The notes: generated by a model from the sequence alone, not told the origin. Shown: positions 11,911 through 24,010, counted from the first letter of the stretch. The stretch is DNA of 64,000 nt from Fagopyrum homotropicum (GCA_033239125.1 BSWB01000001.1:114818916-114882915), one strand, 5' to 3'. Made by a program: numbers and translations.

Positions 11911-12398
11911 TGTAACACCCCGAATCCGCGGGACTCGAGCGTCACGGGTGGAGACCTTACAATGGGTCCAGACCCTTAGCCTGACAACAATTTCACCGGA
12001 TCTTGCAGCAAGATACAAATAAAGGCCAAAACCAAAATATATTTTTATGCAAGGAATGAAACCCGAAAGCACAGAAACGAAAGACTCCAACCGAGATACA
12101 ACTCTAAAGGCCAAATGCCATACACACAACATACAATATACAATATACACGACTCTCAACCAAACCCATCCTAAAATGTACGGAACCCCGGCTGCCTACT
12201 CCTTTGGATCTCTCGTCCACATCCATAACCTACAAGGCAACTAGAACATCGGTATAAAACCGTTATATAATATTCAAGACATTAGAAACAAGGTGATGGC
12301 ACAAGCACACATAAATCATCATAACACGCAACATGCTCCACAACACACAAGTCCGATTTATTATCTTTTTATTATTAAGTCATATCCCGTTCTTCTTG
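11911..12398 (-). repeat. E3 3' LTR fragment
   Basis: It is closely similar to 15907-16391 (R/U5 end of the 5' LTR), then abruptly different. Only the terminal roughly 490 bp of the LTR remains. The break at about 12391-12413 contains a short inverted segment matching 17431-17454. Confidence 0.8.
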
Positions 12399-15300
12399 AT
12401 CCTTGCATGCATGTTCCACAACACACAAGTTCGGTTATCATCCGCCTTTGGATAGTATATGTAGGGATATCCACTGTACACCCTTCTAGTGACTTAGCTC
12501 GGCTATCATCCGCCTTTGGACCATCGCTACTCGGGCGAGGTCGTCCCATATTTGCTCAGGGATATCCCTACATATACTATCCAAATTCCGACACCAAGGT
12601 GTAGTATACTTCCGTCCACAAAGTGCCTCACAAGGTCCATCTCAGACGACACATCTCATTATCGTAATACGAAAGCTCGATCGAAGGGGAGGTATCATGT
12701 CTACCCTTACACCCTACCTCGCACATATGCTCTCTACACGACATCCAATATCACAAAAGTCTTCTCTAGTTGACCAACTATCCGAGAATGGAGCTGACAT
12801 GAGAGACAACTGGTCTCCTACGCGGCACAATCCCGTTGCCCAACCAGACTAGCATGTCTCTCATAACAAGATACCGACTTCATTATAAATGTGTGTATAA
12901 AAGCGCCTTACTTTCGACCCTTCATCGGTCATTTTTCTTATATGCCCATAATTGTCCACATACGCACGAACCCTCTCTTGTTGCTTCATATGCATCCCAA
13001 GCCCCGCTTGGATGTATACATAATGTCATACAACCCCTATAACTCAATGTTTGTGTCAAAGAGAACGGAATGGAGGTCACTCACCTCTTTTGCTTCTAAT
13101 AAAGCTCCATGGACACGTCTCAGTCCTTACGATCTAACCGACTTCCTCAGAAAGGACAAAAGTGCCAAAACCATCCCGCAACTCGGGGGTTATGGCCTAC
13201 CAACTTATAAGATGCATATTTCCTCCACATACCTTGAAGGTATTACCGAAACTATCACCTCGTTCTCATCTGATCAACTAGATATTCTCAACACTGCTAT
13301 GTCTCTTAGGAGGTCACCTCAGACGTCCCAACCCGTTTAGATAACTCTACTCATCCCGCATAACTTGTATTATCGTCGTCCCATGACAAGCTTGTTCCTC
13401 CCAATTCTGAGAGTACAACAAGGCATCGTCAAATCTGAACATAAGAATCAATGGTGCAACTCATGCACCAATATATGTCATTAAAATCCTTAGGTTTGGG
13501 TGCACCTTGGAACCGCTTGAAACACCACAAATTGCACAATTTCATCGCAACTCGATACAGGAAACCGATGGATACTCATCTATGTAAACTCCGACTCATC
13601 AATCGCACTCGTGATCTCAAATGGCTCCACTACACTTGTAGTGACCATCTCGGCCCTAAATGCCGCCTTACGAAGGTCCTTTCTTCTCTCCACCCATATA
13701 TGGTGACATCTCGACTTCAAGTCGATCTAATAAAACATTGTAACCAAATGCAACTTGTTCTAACGAGTCGTCCACTACGGGGCGAAGGTACCTATCCTCA
13801 TTGGTAGCCTTAAGAATTTCTCGATAGCCAACGTACAACTTCCTGACTTGTACCTTTCCTCAAAACTCGTGCCAGAATGCCCTGAAGGGAAGACCTGAAG
13901 AAATTCTCCATTTCCAAACCACTAAACTTCTAACTCAAAAATTCTCGAGTACTATCACCTTAAGCTTAAAGCTTACAACATTACTATAATATCGGTCCCC
14001 CATTTCAACCATATCCACCATGGCTTCATCGGGTGAGTCTAGAAACTTGACTCATCTCTTGTTTGCGACAACATATCGTTCGTTTCATAAGAACGGAATA
14101 CCGTGAATCTTCTATACATACCTTCCCCATTTGCGGAAGCAACTAGGGAAGCTTCACCTTTCTTCTGATCCACTAGATCATTATGTCATACTTAAACCTT
14201 AAAGGTTCCAATCCGCTCCATTCCTCCATATGCCAATCTCGAGACCTAAGAAATTCGCAAAAAGGTTCATTACCATCCCTCCCTAGGAGGTCTATTATCA
14301 TCACTTGCTTTAACCATTCAACATTATATTTCTCAAGACAATCACACTTTTGCTGATGTACTTCTTACTATTGACATCAACCATACGGAAAACTCCAAGC
14401 TTTTGTTACCATTCCTTTATATTCTCTTCTTGAGGTTACACCTCCTATCTACAATTCCTCAACAGGCAACCCGCATTTTATGCGTTCTCCGTCATCACCG
14501 ATAAGCTTATGGTTGACCTTCTCTAAGGTCGACAACTTACCATTCTTCTATACTTCGTGTCCCTATTCTTCCGAGGCTACCCTCCTTGGGGTACTCCACC
14601 TCAACTCCGTTAGCTCTTTCCATGTTCCATGTTTTCTTCCTCTTCCATAAGGTAACCATACTCTTCTCGGCCTCGTCCGCCGTATAAATCATCTTCATAG
14701 GCTTAGCCGCGCCTCATGATATCTTGTAAGTGTGTCTCTTGAAAATATTTAACGTTACTCAGTAGTCACTGGTGTTTCTCTTGATTGTAGTCTTAAGTCT
14801 TTCCATAACTAAGCTCCTTGTTGCATCACTTATCTTCTCGGGCTCACGTCTATTCTCTCTCCCTTCTTCTTGGCCTTTCTTGGTCTCATCATCATAACAA
14901 AAACCGGTCAACTCTACATGAATCCCACCATGCCCTTCTTCTCATAACTCTCTTAATGTTGACACTTCACTTATTGGTACCTCGTAAGCTTAACTTACGG
15001 TATCTTAAATCATTTGTACATGGTTCGATCACTCTTCTCATCTTGACTCCAATACTTAGGAGCGCCTAAAGAAAACTTCACGTCTTAATGGAATGCCACC
15101 TTTAACCTTGCTAGAACGTACTCATCTTCTCATCGATTCGCATATTTAGTCGTCCACGCGTCTTCTTGAAGAACTTAAGTTTGTTATCTCTATTGGTCTC
15201 GTTGTCTTTCCAATCGTGACTTCTTTGTAACCACTTTTAGACCTTCGTGTTACTTTTTATGGTCTCCATCTCGATTTCTCTTAAGTTGTCTCGGATTTTC

Positions 15301-15890
15301 CTTCCACTTGTTTGTCCTTCGTTTATGTCATCTTTAATCCTCCTCTTCAACATCCTTTTAAAGGAATCCGAGAAACGCCATGGTGTTCGTCAGCACGAAA
15401 TGCTCAACTAAATACTTGAGCGTACTCCTCCACGTATGAACTCTATCCCAAGCCAACAACGTCGTCTTAAAGGTGATGATATCATACTATCATCTTAGCT
15501 AAAAGGTCTCATAACTCCAAACGTTACCACACATCATAAGTATCCGTATATAAGACTATGATACTGTATAGGACCTATTTCCACATTACTACTAATATAA
15601 CCCATCCGGAAATCCATTACAAAAATACAAGGTCCAAAAACGTACTATAGTCCACATATATATCTACAGATATATATCAAGTCCATCATGCAACTACATA
15701 TATGCATCAAATCCAATAAACGTAGCTGACGAGATCCGCGGAAGGAGTGGTGGTCCGTACATTCTATCCTCGACTGACTATGCTCGTGATTTTGAAAATA
15801 AAACTCATTTTAAAACTTAGAACCCTTGAGGGTTCTATTTCTTTCTATTCGACCTTTAGAAGATTGCGAGTGCCATTATTGTCAACCTAG
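12399..15890 (-). other. E3 internal region without recognisable genes
   Basis: Several frames of 60-150 codons exist on both strands, the longest at 12891-13340 (+). None carries zinc-knuckle, protease, RT, RNase H or integrase motifs, and codon usage looks random. The left end holds a perfect 26-bp inverted repeat (12447-12472 with 12560-12585) and two copies of a block containing TATCATCCGCCTTTGGA. The rest is moderately AT-rich unique sequence. It could be non-autonomous leader DNA or a very old coding region. Confidence 0.5.
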
Positions 15891-15902
15891 GGCTCTGATA
15901 CC
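15891..15902 (-). promoter_or_regulatory. Primer binding site of E3 (minus strand)
   Basis: The plus strand reads GGCTCTGATACC, the complement of GGTATCAGAGCC, four bases from the LTR end. The flanking CCTAGGTTG block resembles the leader of E1. This fixes the minus orientation of E3. Confidence 0.85.
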
Positions 15903-15906
15903 GTAT

Positions 15907-17496
15907 TGTAACACCCCAAATCCGCGGGTCTCGGGGTGCCATGGGCGGAGACCTCACAATGGGTCCTGACCCTTAGCCTGACAACAATTTCACCGGATCT
16001 TGCAACAAGACACAAATAAAGGCCAAAACCGAAACACATTTTTATGCAAGGAATGAAACCCGAAAGCACACAAACGAAAGACTCCATCCGAGATACAACT
16101 CCAAAGGCCAAACGCCATACACGCGACATAAAATATACAATATACACGACTCTCAACCAAACCCATCCTACAATGTATGAAATCCCGGCTACCCACTCTT
16201 CCGGATCTCTCGGCTGCATCCCTAACCTGCAAGACAACTAGAACATCGGTATAAAACCGTTAGCTACTATTCAAGGCATTAGAAACAAGGTGGTGGCGCA
16301 AACATACATAAATCATCATAACACGCAACATGCTTCACAACACACATGTCCGATTTATTATCTTTTTATTATTAAGTCATATCTCGTTCTAAATTAACTT
16401 AGGTTTGCGACACGAGAATCCCCAAAACTCGCATCGGTCCCCACTTACCGGCAAGGAATGGTACCGATGCATCCGACCGTCTACCTGTCGATTTTGTCGC
16501 CAAGAACCTCCTAGCTCTACGCAAGAGCTAGACAAGTTGTCACCGCCCGTTATCATACACTTGGGCCAAATAATATATAAAGGTCGGTGATCCTATTTCC
16601 GGTTTTGTTGTTATAACATAAACAATATACACACACCACCAAACACGCATTGAAACTAATACGAAGAATACGAGCCAAGTAAGTCCGGAGACTTACCTCG
16701 TCTCAAACGCTAACTCACAAAACACTCTCGCTTCTCTTGGGAAGAATCCCATAGCCTGCTCACAATAACATATATATCAACAACTCGTTCAACTCAAGAA
16801 GTGTTAGACTAATACACAAATGATCTACGTAAGATCATTTGACTCTCATTCTAGGACCGCATCCTAGAATCCATATTACTAACCTTACACTCAACACATG
16901 AAAGAATCTCACAACAACCTACTACCTCACTTGATCATAAGCCACAGCCAAGAAGGAACATACTAGCCTAGGAGGTCCAACGTGCTCATCACACTCGAAC
17001 CCGACAATCTACAATAAGCCATAAGAGCTCCTAGGTTCACAACCACTAGATGGCATTCACAACTACCCTAGGTCCACCCTAGGCATGCTACTAACACGAA
17101 CAACCTCACAAATAAGGAAGGAACGAAGAAGAAGAGAGAAGAAGAGCCTACTGTTGAAGAAACGCATCCGCGGAAACAAAAGGCGCGACTGCGTGCTTAA
17201 GGTCACGGCCCCCACGGCGCCTGGTGCCACCCCCACAGCGCTGCTCACGGATCCTGCGGCTGGCTAGGTTCCGCCTGGTTCTGCCTCCGTGGAAGAACTC
17301 CAGAAACAGCGTTTTCTTCATCTTTGACTGTGGATCTTAAACTTCTATGGCTTCCTTCTCTTGTTGGGTCTTCTCCACACACCAACCATAGTATCCAAGC
17401 TCCTCTCCACGACCTATCTTGCTAGGAACACATGCATGCAAGGATCAAGAAGAAACCTCTTCCAAAGCTTCATCCATTACAATGGAGAAGAAGAAG

Positions 17497-17527
<31 letters not shown>

Positions 17528-17943
17528 TCAACAAGGAAGAAGAAGAGAGGGAAGAGGATGGACTTACCAAACTAAAATCCACAGCTCTCCACTGTTGGCC
17601 ACACTCCAAGAGATCCAAGGGAAAATAGAGAGAAGAGAGCTCAAGTGAAGGAAGAGTGAAAAGAGTAATGTGAAAGAGAAGGAGAAGAGGAGGGAAACAA
17701 GGGTTGTCCCCTTGAAAAACTGAAAAAAAATGATACCAGAAATTTTATTGTGTTTTTAATTTGTTTATGGTATAAACTAAAATAATAGATGGAAAACTAA
17801 AAATAGCCTACTTACCAAATTTCGCCAATTTTTATTGTTTTCTTATGGTTTAATTTGATGAAAAAAGGTCCTCACAAAATCTAATTGGCAAAATATCATA
17901 TAAAATATAAATATTTCCAACATATGGAACTTTAAAAGTTACA
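15907..17943 (-). repeat. E3 5' LTR (minus strand; outer limit approximate)
   Basis: The first roughly 800 bp resemble the reverse complement of the E1 LTR, including the AACCTCCTAGCTCT block and a GTAAGTCCGGAGACTTAC hairpin at about 16677-16698. Further out the sequence becomes family-specific. It includes a GC-rich patch near 17180-17280 and a (GAA)n run, which on the transcribed strand would be a CT-rich leader. Frames at 17085-17267 and 17361-17648 are low-complexity and are not called as genes. Confidence 0.6.
17484..17526 (+). repeat. (GAA)n microsatellite
   Basis: About 14 uninterrupted GAA units lie inside the E3 LTR, with more GAA-rich sequence after. Confidence 0.95.
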
Positions 17944-18051
17944 AATGTTAGTAAAAGTCAATATTAATTTTAAATAATAAATGTCGTCACGTCGTGGCTT
18001 CATGTGGACGATAACTCGATTAAAACACAAGTTGAACTTGCTTAAAACTAA

Positions 18052-18434
18052 CTAGTGTATTACCCGCAATTTGTGCGGGTTCAGTTTTAATAAATATTTA
18101 ATACTTAGAAATTTATATGCATATTTTTGTAAAATAAAAATTCAAAAAATGAAATTATAATCAATATTATGATTTTTAATTCTGATTTAAATATTTATCT
18201 CTTCTAATTAATTATATTTTAAATTGACTTGTTAAGATATGTTTGTTGGTAAAAAAAATTCGTAAAAGTTTAAAAACTATTTTTATAAAAATATTTATTT
18301 AAATATTTTTTAAAAAATTTAAAAATAAAATTTCAATTTATATTAACATTTAAAAATCACTTTTTAAAATAATTTTTTAGGTTTCGAGAAATATGGCGCT
18401 GACACGTGGCAATAGAGGCTTCTGCTTTAATAGA
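18052..18434 (-). mobile_element. Small non-autonomous Helitron A
   Basis: Read on the minus strand it starts TCTATTAAAGCAG, continues with a CCACGTGTC block, and ends with a hairpin (ACCCGCA/TGCGGGT) six bases before CTAG. It is flanked by A at 18051 and T at 18435 on the plus strand, the AT insertion context expected of Helitrons. At 383 bp, AT-rich and without a reading frame, it must rely on Rep/helicase supplied elsewhere. Confidence 0.8.
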
Positions 18435-18673
18435 TATAAGATAAGATAATATAAGATAAGATATTTTCTAAAATTAAAATTTAATTATTTTACTTACATT
18501 TACTATAACAAAATTCAAAGATATTTTAAATATATTTTAACTTTAATTAACGACTTTAGTAAGAATCTTTTTTTATAGATTTTAAATTTTAAAAACCACT
18601 ATTTAAAAAAAATTGGGGGTTGGGAGAACGTTGGCTTGACACGTGGCAATAGAGGCTCCTACTTTAATATATA
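18435..18673 (-). mobile_element. Helitron B fragment, 5' end only
   Basis: Its right part (about 18620-18672) repeats the Helitron 5'-terminal block with GACACGTGGCAATAGAGGC. The terminal bases are altered and no 3' hairpin or CTAG is found at its left. Helitron C begins immediately after it. It is either a degraded third member of the cluster or part of a longer element into which C inserted. Confidence 0.5.
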
Positions 18674-19047
18674 CTAGTGTATTACCCGCACTTTGTGCGG
18701 GTTCAATTTTAATAAATATTTAATACTTAGAAATTTATATGTATGTTTTTGTAAAATATTAATCCAAAAAATGAAATTATAATCAATATTATTATTTTTA
18801 ATTCTCTTTTAAGTATTTATCTCTTCTAATTAATTATATTTTTAAATTGATTTGTTAAGATATTCTTATTGGTAAAAAAAAATTCGTAAAAATTTAAAAA
18901 CTAATTTTATAAAAATATTTTTTAAAAAAATTTAGAAATCAATTTTCAATTTATATTAACATTTAGAAATCACTTTTTAAAATAATTTTTTAGGCTTCAA
19001 GAAAACTGGCGTTTACACGTGACAATAGAAGTTTGTGCTTTAATAGA
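18674..19047 (-). mobile_element. Small non-autonomous Helitron C
   Basis: This 374-bp sibling of Helitron A has the same orientation. Its 3' hairpin is the better preserved of the two (CCCGCACTTTGTGCGGG), it has CTAG at 18674-18677, and its TC-type 5' end is at 19047. It has A and T flanks and is alignable with A along its whole length. Confidence 0.8.
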
Positions 19048-19206
19048 TATAAAATTTACAATCTTAACGTGTTTTGCTGACAACAACAATAAAAGAAATT
19101 GGGAAATTGCATTGTCAATAGTATTTATGATTTTCCTAGAAGGGGTATTTATTTACAGAACCTGAATACCAAATCTCTCACAATCTTCATTTATCATATT
19201 CCTAAT

Positions 19207-19213
19207 TTATAAA
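19207..19213 (+). promoter_or_regulatory. Possible TATA box of the KCS gene
   Basis: TTATAAA lies about 160 bp upstream of the chosen start codon, in the only gap between Helitron C and the gene. The core promoter, if correct, lies within roughly 330 bp of non-repeat DNA. Confidence 0.4.
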
Positions 19214-19373
19214 CCTCTCACTAAATACTTATAGTAAACAGTGGACCTACACTAATACTAAAAAAAACCTAGAAACACTTATATGTACAAGCTAGTAATC
19301 TTCTGCCATCATTGTGTTCAAACTCTCCTACAGTATCTTTATAGCAACGATAGTACGACCGCAAAAAAACTCA

Positions 19374-20976
19374 ATGTCTTCCCGAAATCCTCAACCTAAC
19401 TCCGGCGACGGCAGCCATGCTCGGTGGCTACCTGATTTCCGGCAGAGTGTCAAACTCAAATACGTTAAGCTAGGTTTTCATTACCTAATAAGGCACTTCC
19501 TCGTCCTTTGCTTCATCCCTCTCATGTCGTTTATCCTCATCCAAGCATCCCAAATGCAATACGACGACGTTTACCGGCTTGGGCTCGAACTCAAGTACCA
19601 CCTCATAACCACCATCACTGGCACCACATTCATAGTATTCGTGTTGACATTCTATTTCATGACCCGATCCAGATCCGTCTACCTCATCGACTACTCCTGC
19701 TTCTACCCGCCATCCAATCTTCAGATAAGCCTCCATAGAACCATAGAACACGCGAGATTGATTGGCGAGTTTGACGAGTCATGTATCGACTTCCAAAGGA
19801 AGATTCTAGATAGATCGGGTTTGGGGGATGAGACAGTGCTTCCTCCAGCAATGCAGTCGGTCCCCTACCAGCCAACGATGGCGAACTCCAGAGCCGAAGC
19901 AGAAGAGGTTATATTTGGAGCGCTTGATAACTTGTTTGAAGCGACTGGAGTCAACCCGAAAGAGATAGGTGTGTTGGTGGTCAACTGCTCTTTGTTCAAC
20001 CCCACGCCTTCTTTGTCAGCCATGGTCATCAATAAGTATAAGCTGAGGGGGAACATCAGAAGCTTTAGCCTCGGCGGGATGGGCTGCTCTGCCGGCGTTA
20101 TCGCCATCGATCTTGCTAAGGACATGCTTCAGGTACTCAATTTTGTATATTCCTTTAATTTTCTATATCCCTCTTATAAATTGTTGACAATGACATGTTA
20201 ATGTTGTGATTCAGGTGCATCGGAGCACCTACGCGGTGGTGGTGAGCACTGAGATCTTGAGTCTAAATGGGTACACCGGAAATAAGAAGTCAATGCTAGT
20301 GACAAACTGTCTATTCCGGATGGGAGGAGCGGCGGTGCTCCTCTCAAACCATAGTTCCGATCGAAGGCGAGCGAAATACAAGCTATCCCACGTGGTCCGC
20401 ATCCACAGAGGGGCGGACGACAAGGCGTTCCGATGCGTGTTCCAAGAACAAGACGAGACACGGAAGACAGGAGTTTCGCTCTCGAAGGATCTGATGGTAG
20501 TAGCAGGTGAAGCATTGAAGACAAATATTACAACTTTAGGTCCTTTAGTGTTACCTATTAGTGAACAGTTATTGTTCTTCGTAACACTCGTGGCTAGAAA
20601 GTTTTTTAACCCGAAGATAAAACCATACATACCGGATTTCAAGCTGGCGTTCGAGCATTTCTGCATCCATGCCGGCGGGAGGGCTGTGATCGACGAGCTG
20701 GAGAAGAACCTGCAGCTGTCCGCGGAGCATGTGGAGGCGTCGAGGATGACACTTCATAGGTTTGGGAACACGTCGTCGAGTTCTATATGGTATGAGCTTG
20801 CGTACATTGAGGCTAAGGGGAGGGTGCGGAAGGGGGATCGTGTGTGGCAGATCGCGTTCGGGAGTGGGTTCAAGTGCAACAGCGCCGTTTGGGTCGCTCT
20901 GCGTAATGTCAAGGCTTCGCCTAAAAGTCCATGGTTGGATTGCATTCATAGGTATCCTGTTGAAGTGCCCAATTGA
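19374..20976 (+). CDS. 3-ketoacyl-CoA synthase, KCS4/9/17-like, two exons (19374..20132, 20215..20976)
   Basis: This enzyme is the condensing enzyme of the ER fatty acid elongase. It joins malonyl-CoA to a long-chain acyl-CoA, the first step towards very-long-chain fatty acids for cuticular wax, suberin and lipids. The joined exons give 506 residues, the usual family size. Two membrane helices (about residues 36-58 and 77-96) precede the FAE1/CUT1 domain. Catalytic Cys238 (GGMGCSAG), His405 (CIHAGGRA) and Asn438 (FGNTSSSS) have the FAE1-like spacing of 167 and 33. The start MSSRN at 19374 fits the family N-terminus; an in-frame ATG at 19314 would add 20 residues. One oddity: the usual NWY near residue 272 reads NGY (GGG at 20269). 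An AATAAA-type signal at about 21083 fits polyadenylation. No other gene adjoins it; Helitrons lie upstream. Confidence 0.93.
20133..20214 (+). other. KCS intron, 82 bp, phase 0
   Basis: The donor is CAG|GTACTC and the acceptor TTCAG|GTGCAT, with an AT-rich interior. Reading through it meets a stop at 20199-20201. Splicing joins DMLQ to VHRSTYA in frame, as in KCS proteins. Confidence 0.92.
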
Positions 20977-23559
20977 TTTGCTATGCTTATGCTGGGGATA
21001 TACATCCTTAAGCACTTGTGTTGAAGGATGCTATTCATCAAGTTTATTGTTACGCGGTGGGAATAATTCATTTGGTAGTATGAATAAAATCCGTTAATTA
21101 TTGGCAGTATTTTACAGAAGCAAAAAAGATATTTGAGTGTTATAGAGCCCTCTATGATAGAGGTTTGTGAGGATCTAACCTCAATGCAATGTTATCAAAA
21201 TGATGGTACCAAGGAGAGAGACTTTGGAGTCCCAAGAGTCGATGTTTGTACATGCGTCGGCCCTGGCTCAAACTTTATCTCATTTTTCTAATCCAAAATG
21301 ACACCGTTTAAACATGCCATTTGCTTAGAATAAGTGTTCGTATAAGGGCTGGGCACGGAGATATACAGGTTTAGCTCATCCGACGTCCCATCCCGTTTAT
21401 TATATATGGAACGGGAATGGAATGGAGATTGTGTTTTTAAACTAAAAACTATGGTACCCTTATCCTGGTAGGGACCGGGACGAGATGGGACAATCTCCCA
21501 TAATCTATATATAATTTATTTTCAGTTTAAAATTAACAGTTTATGAAAGTAATTAAATATTATAAAAATAGCAGACAACAATCTCCCATATCCATGCTTA
21601 ACAAATATAACCCTAATCATGAAGATATGTTGTCTAAGGTATTACTCATCTACTTCCGAACTCAAAGTAATATAATATCCGCTAACAATTTAAGAATCAC
21701 TTTCACACAAAGTTAATTAAACAATCTTGGATACAAAATTTATTTGATGCATGCATCTTTATTCGATCTCAGTTTTAGCAAATAAAAACATATTCATGGC
21801 AACCTACTCCTTAAAAGATCTAAATCACCTTGCTCTCATGTTCTCGTCTAGACATACAAACTAACAAATCATGGCATAAATCAAAATAATTCAAGCAATC
21901 CTTAAAACATAATATATATCTCAATATAGTTGGCATCACCCTAAGTCTAAAACAAACAAAATAGATTAGTCGAAGCTTGCAAATTTTCGGCCAAGGTTTC
22001 GCCTCTAATAAGTATTTTCCACGACAACTTATACTATCAACTCTAAATTCCTCGATCACACAAACATCAACAAACTTTTTGAAAACAAAACCAAATTGAG
22101 AATAGATCGATCTTTATATAAGAAACATAACAAAAACTAGTACAAAGTATACAAACTCGTGTTAAAATATGTAAAATATTATCCTAAATGCATGATTTAA
22201 AATCCAATATATAAAAGCTTGCTCTCAGTGAATAATAAAAATTTACATAATAAATCTCGTATTTAAATATAAAATTATAATTCAACATAAAGTTACAAAT
22301 ACAAAATAAAATAAAACAAATTTGAAATGAAACAATAGCTTGAAATTTGCCATCAAAGTTAAAAAAAAAACTTCAAATGAAACAAATACAAAACACATAA
22401 TAATCTGATGCAAGATATGTGAGAATGATCCAATCTTTGGACAAGTTGAATCTATCTCCATTGATTGAATTGATGTCCCAATATAAATAAAAGTAGTTTA
22501 ACGTCGCGTACCAAAATATTATACTTCACTAACTGCCAAATGCTTATATGGTTCATCAGTTGTAGTTTGATTCTACTCTAATTTCTATGTCATTTGACTT
22601 TTACGTGATCTACAAAGTGGTACATCTTTTCAAAAATTTATGCACTTTACAAAATGTATGTTAAACCCTAGCTATTCAACTCTACAAATGTCGTGGTGCT
22701 CGAGGTGTAAAAACCATTGGATTTGCTGGAGTTTGAAATGAGAGATGAAATTGCTTAACTAGAAGGTTTGTAATTTTCATAAGTGAATTAATTTACTATT
22801 ATCTTGGTCGGTGACAAGGAGGTGGATTCGTAAGCCTTTGACGCCCCTTTTTTCAAGTGCACATGAGTTTAAGATGAGGAAAAAAATAAATAAGTTGGAA
22901 CGGATAGAAAGAAGATCCTCTTGAAGGAGGGTTTGCCAAGGCGCAGAACTCATCTAGAGCAGACCACAAAGAACCAATCATCATGTACATCCACACGAGG
23001 ATGGAGGATGTATACTGTGGCAAGATGTACGAGTTGTATATTCTGACAATAATTTGAAATATTAGTTAGTCAAAATTGTAAGTGGGATCATTGAAGATGG
23101 TTAAAATCAACTTAATTATGCAACATAACAGACGTGAAACAATTTTAATGCATCATCAAAGTCATATGCATCAACTCATATGGAGGCTTTTGCTAACTCC
23201 ACCTCAATCACCCATATTCTTAAACGGTATTCTACCCTTGTGAAATTGACTTAGATTGATTTTTTTTTCTTCACCAATATCTAAATTATAATTGTTGAGT
23301 TTTTAAACTTTATGTCAAATCTGTTTGGCCGATTATAAAATTGTCTTGATATGCTTTTATTTTTTTTGTTTAAAAACTTCAGTTTTATCAAAACATTATT
23401 ATTTTTTTTTATGTCAAATCTTTTTGGCCGATTGTTAGACTTCTTATATACAACACGAGATAAATTTATAGGGGGAGCAATACATATATTCACAACACCT
23501 TATTCATCAATCTCACACAAAATATTTAGGTTCCACCATATCTTTACATATTTTTGATC

Positions 23560-24010
23560 TTCCAATTGTTGTACGTATCTTGATCGAATGACTAACTAAT
23601 GAATTTTGATTTCGTCGTCTTATATTCTTTCCTCGTCTTTTATTTTCAATTTCTTCCAATTGTCCTATTATTGTATGTGTTTTATCGTGTATTTTGATCG
23701 ATTAACTAACAATTTATAGTTTTGCCGTCTCATCTTCTTTGAAGTAATTACTGTCTTTCGTTTTCAATATCTTCCAATTTTCCTATTATTGTCCGTGTCC
23801 ATCGTATATTTTGATCAATTAACTATCGATTTTTATTTCATCGTCTCGTCTTCTTTGATCGTCTTTGTTTTTAATTTCTTTCAATTTTTACATTATGAGG
23901 TGTTCTATCATATATATATTTTGATAGAATGCATAAATAGTTTTGGTTTCGTTTTATTTTATGATTTTCTAGTTATTATGACGTGTTCTATCATATATTT
24001 TTTAAAACTG
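23560..24010 (+). repeat. Degenerate roughly 93-118-bp tandem repeat, about 4.5 copies
   Basis: Units begin with variants of CTTCCAATTNTCCTATTATTG at 23560, 23653, 23771 and 23878, with a partial copy near 23968. Each continues with TATTTTGATCRAWTAACTAAC and CGTCGTCTTMT-like blocks. Divergence is high, so it is an old array. Confidence 0.7.

Larger units (their letters stand above)
11911..17943 (-). mobile_element. E3: minus-strand LARD-like LTR element, non-coding, damaged
   Basis: Two LTR-end copies in the same minus orientation lie at 11911 and 15907, both reading TGTAACACCCC on the plus strand. The one at 15907 is preceded by a primer site, so it is the 5' LTR. The DNA between contains only short frames with no recognisable gag or pol motif, as in large retrotransposon derivatives that depend on other elements. 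The left LTR is truncated at about 12398. The right limit is uncertain: 17943 is chosen because TGTAACTTTT on the minus strand is a plausible LTR start there. No matching target-site duplication was found. Confidence 0.55.

Noticed and set aside
12891..13807. Frames of 118-149 codons in the E3 interior
   Set aside because: No conserved motif, atypical composition, and no continuity on either strand. They are compatible with chance.
17361..17648. Frames with poly-Glu or poly-Lys at the (GAA)n run
   Set aside because: Low-complexity translation within the E3 LTR, with no domain and no support for transcription.
17944..18050. Search for an E3 target-site duplication (GGGCT or similar)
   Set aside because: No match to the left flank at 11906-11910 was found near the supposed right end, so the outer limit of E3 stays uncertain.
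19485..21015. Minus-strand frames up to 148 codons across the KCS gene
   Set aside because: They are antisense shadows of the GC-richer KCS exons; the plus-strand product is a full, motif-complete protein.
21340..21500. GGGCTGGGCACGG and GGGACCGGGACG blocks considered as hAT-type ends
   Set aside because: No matching inverted repeat or 8-bp duplication was found around them.
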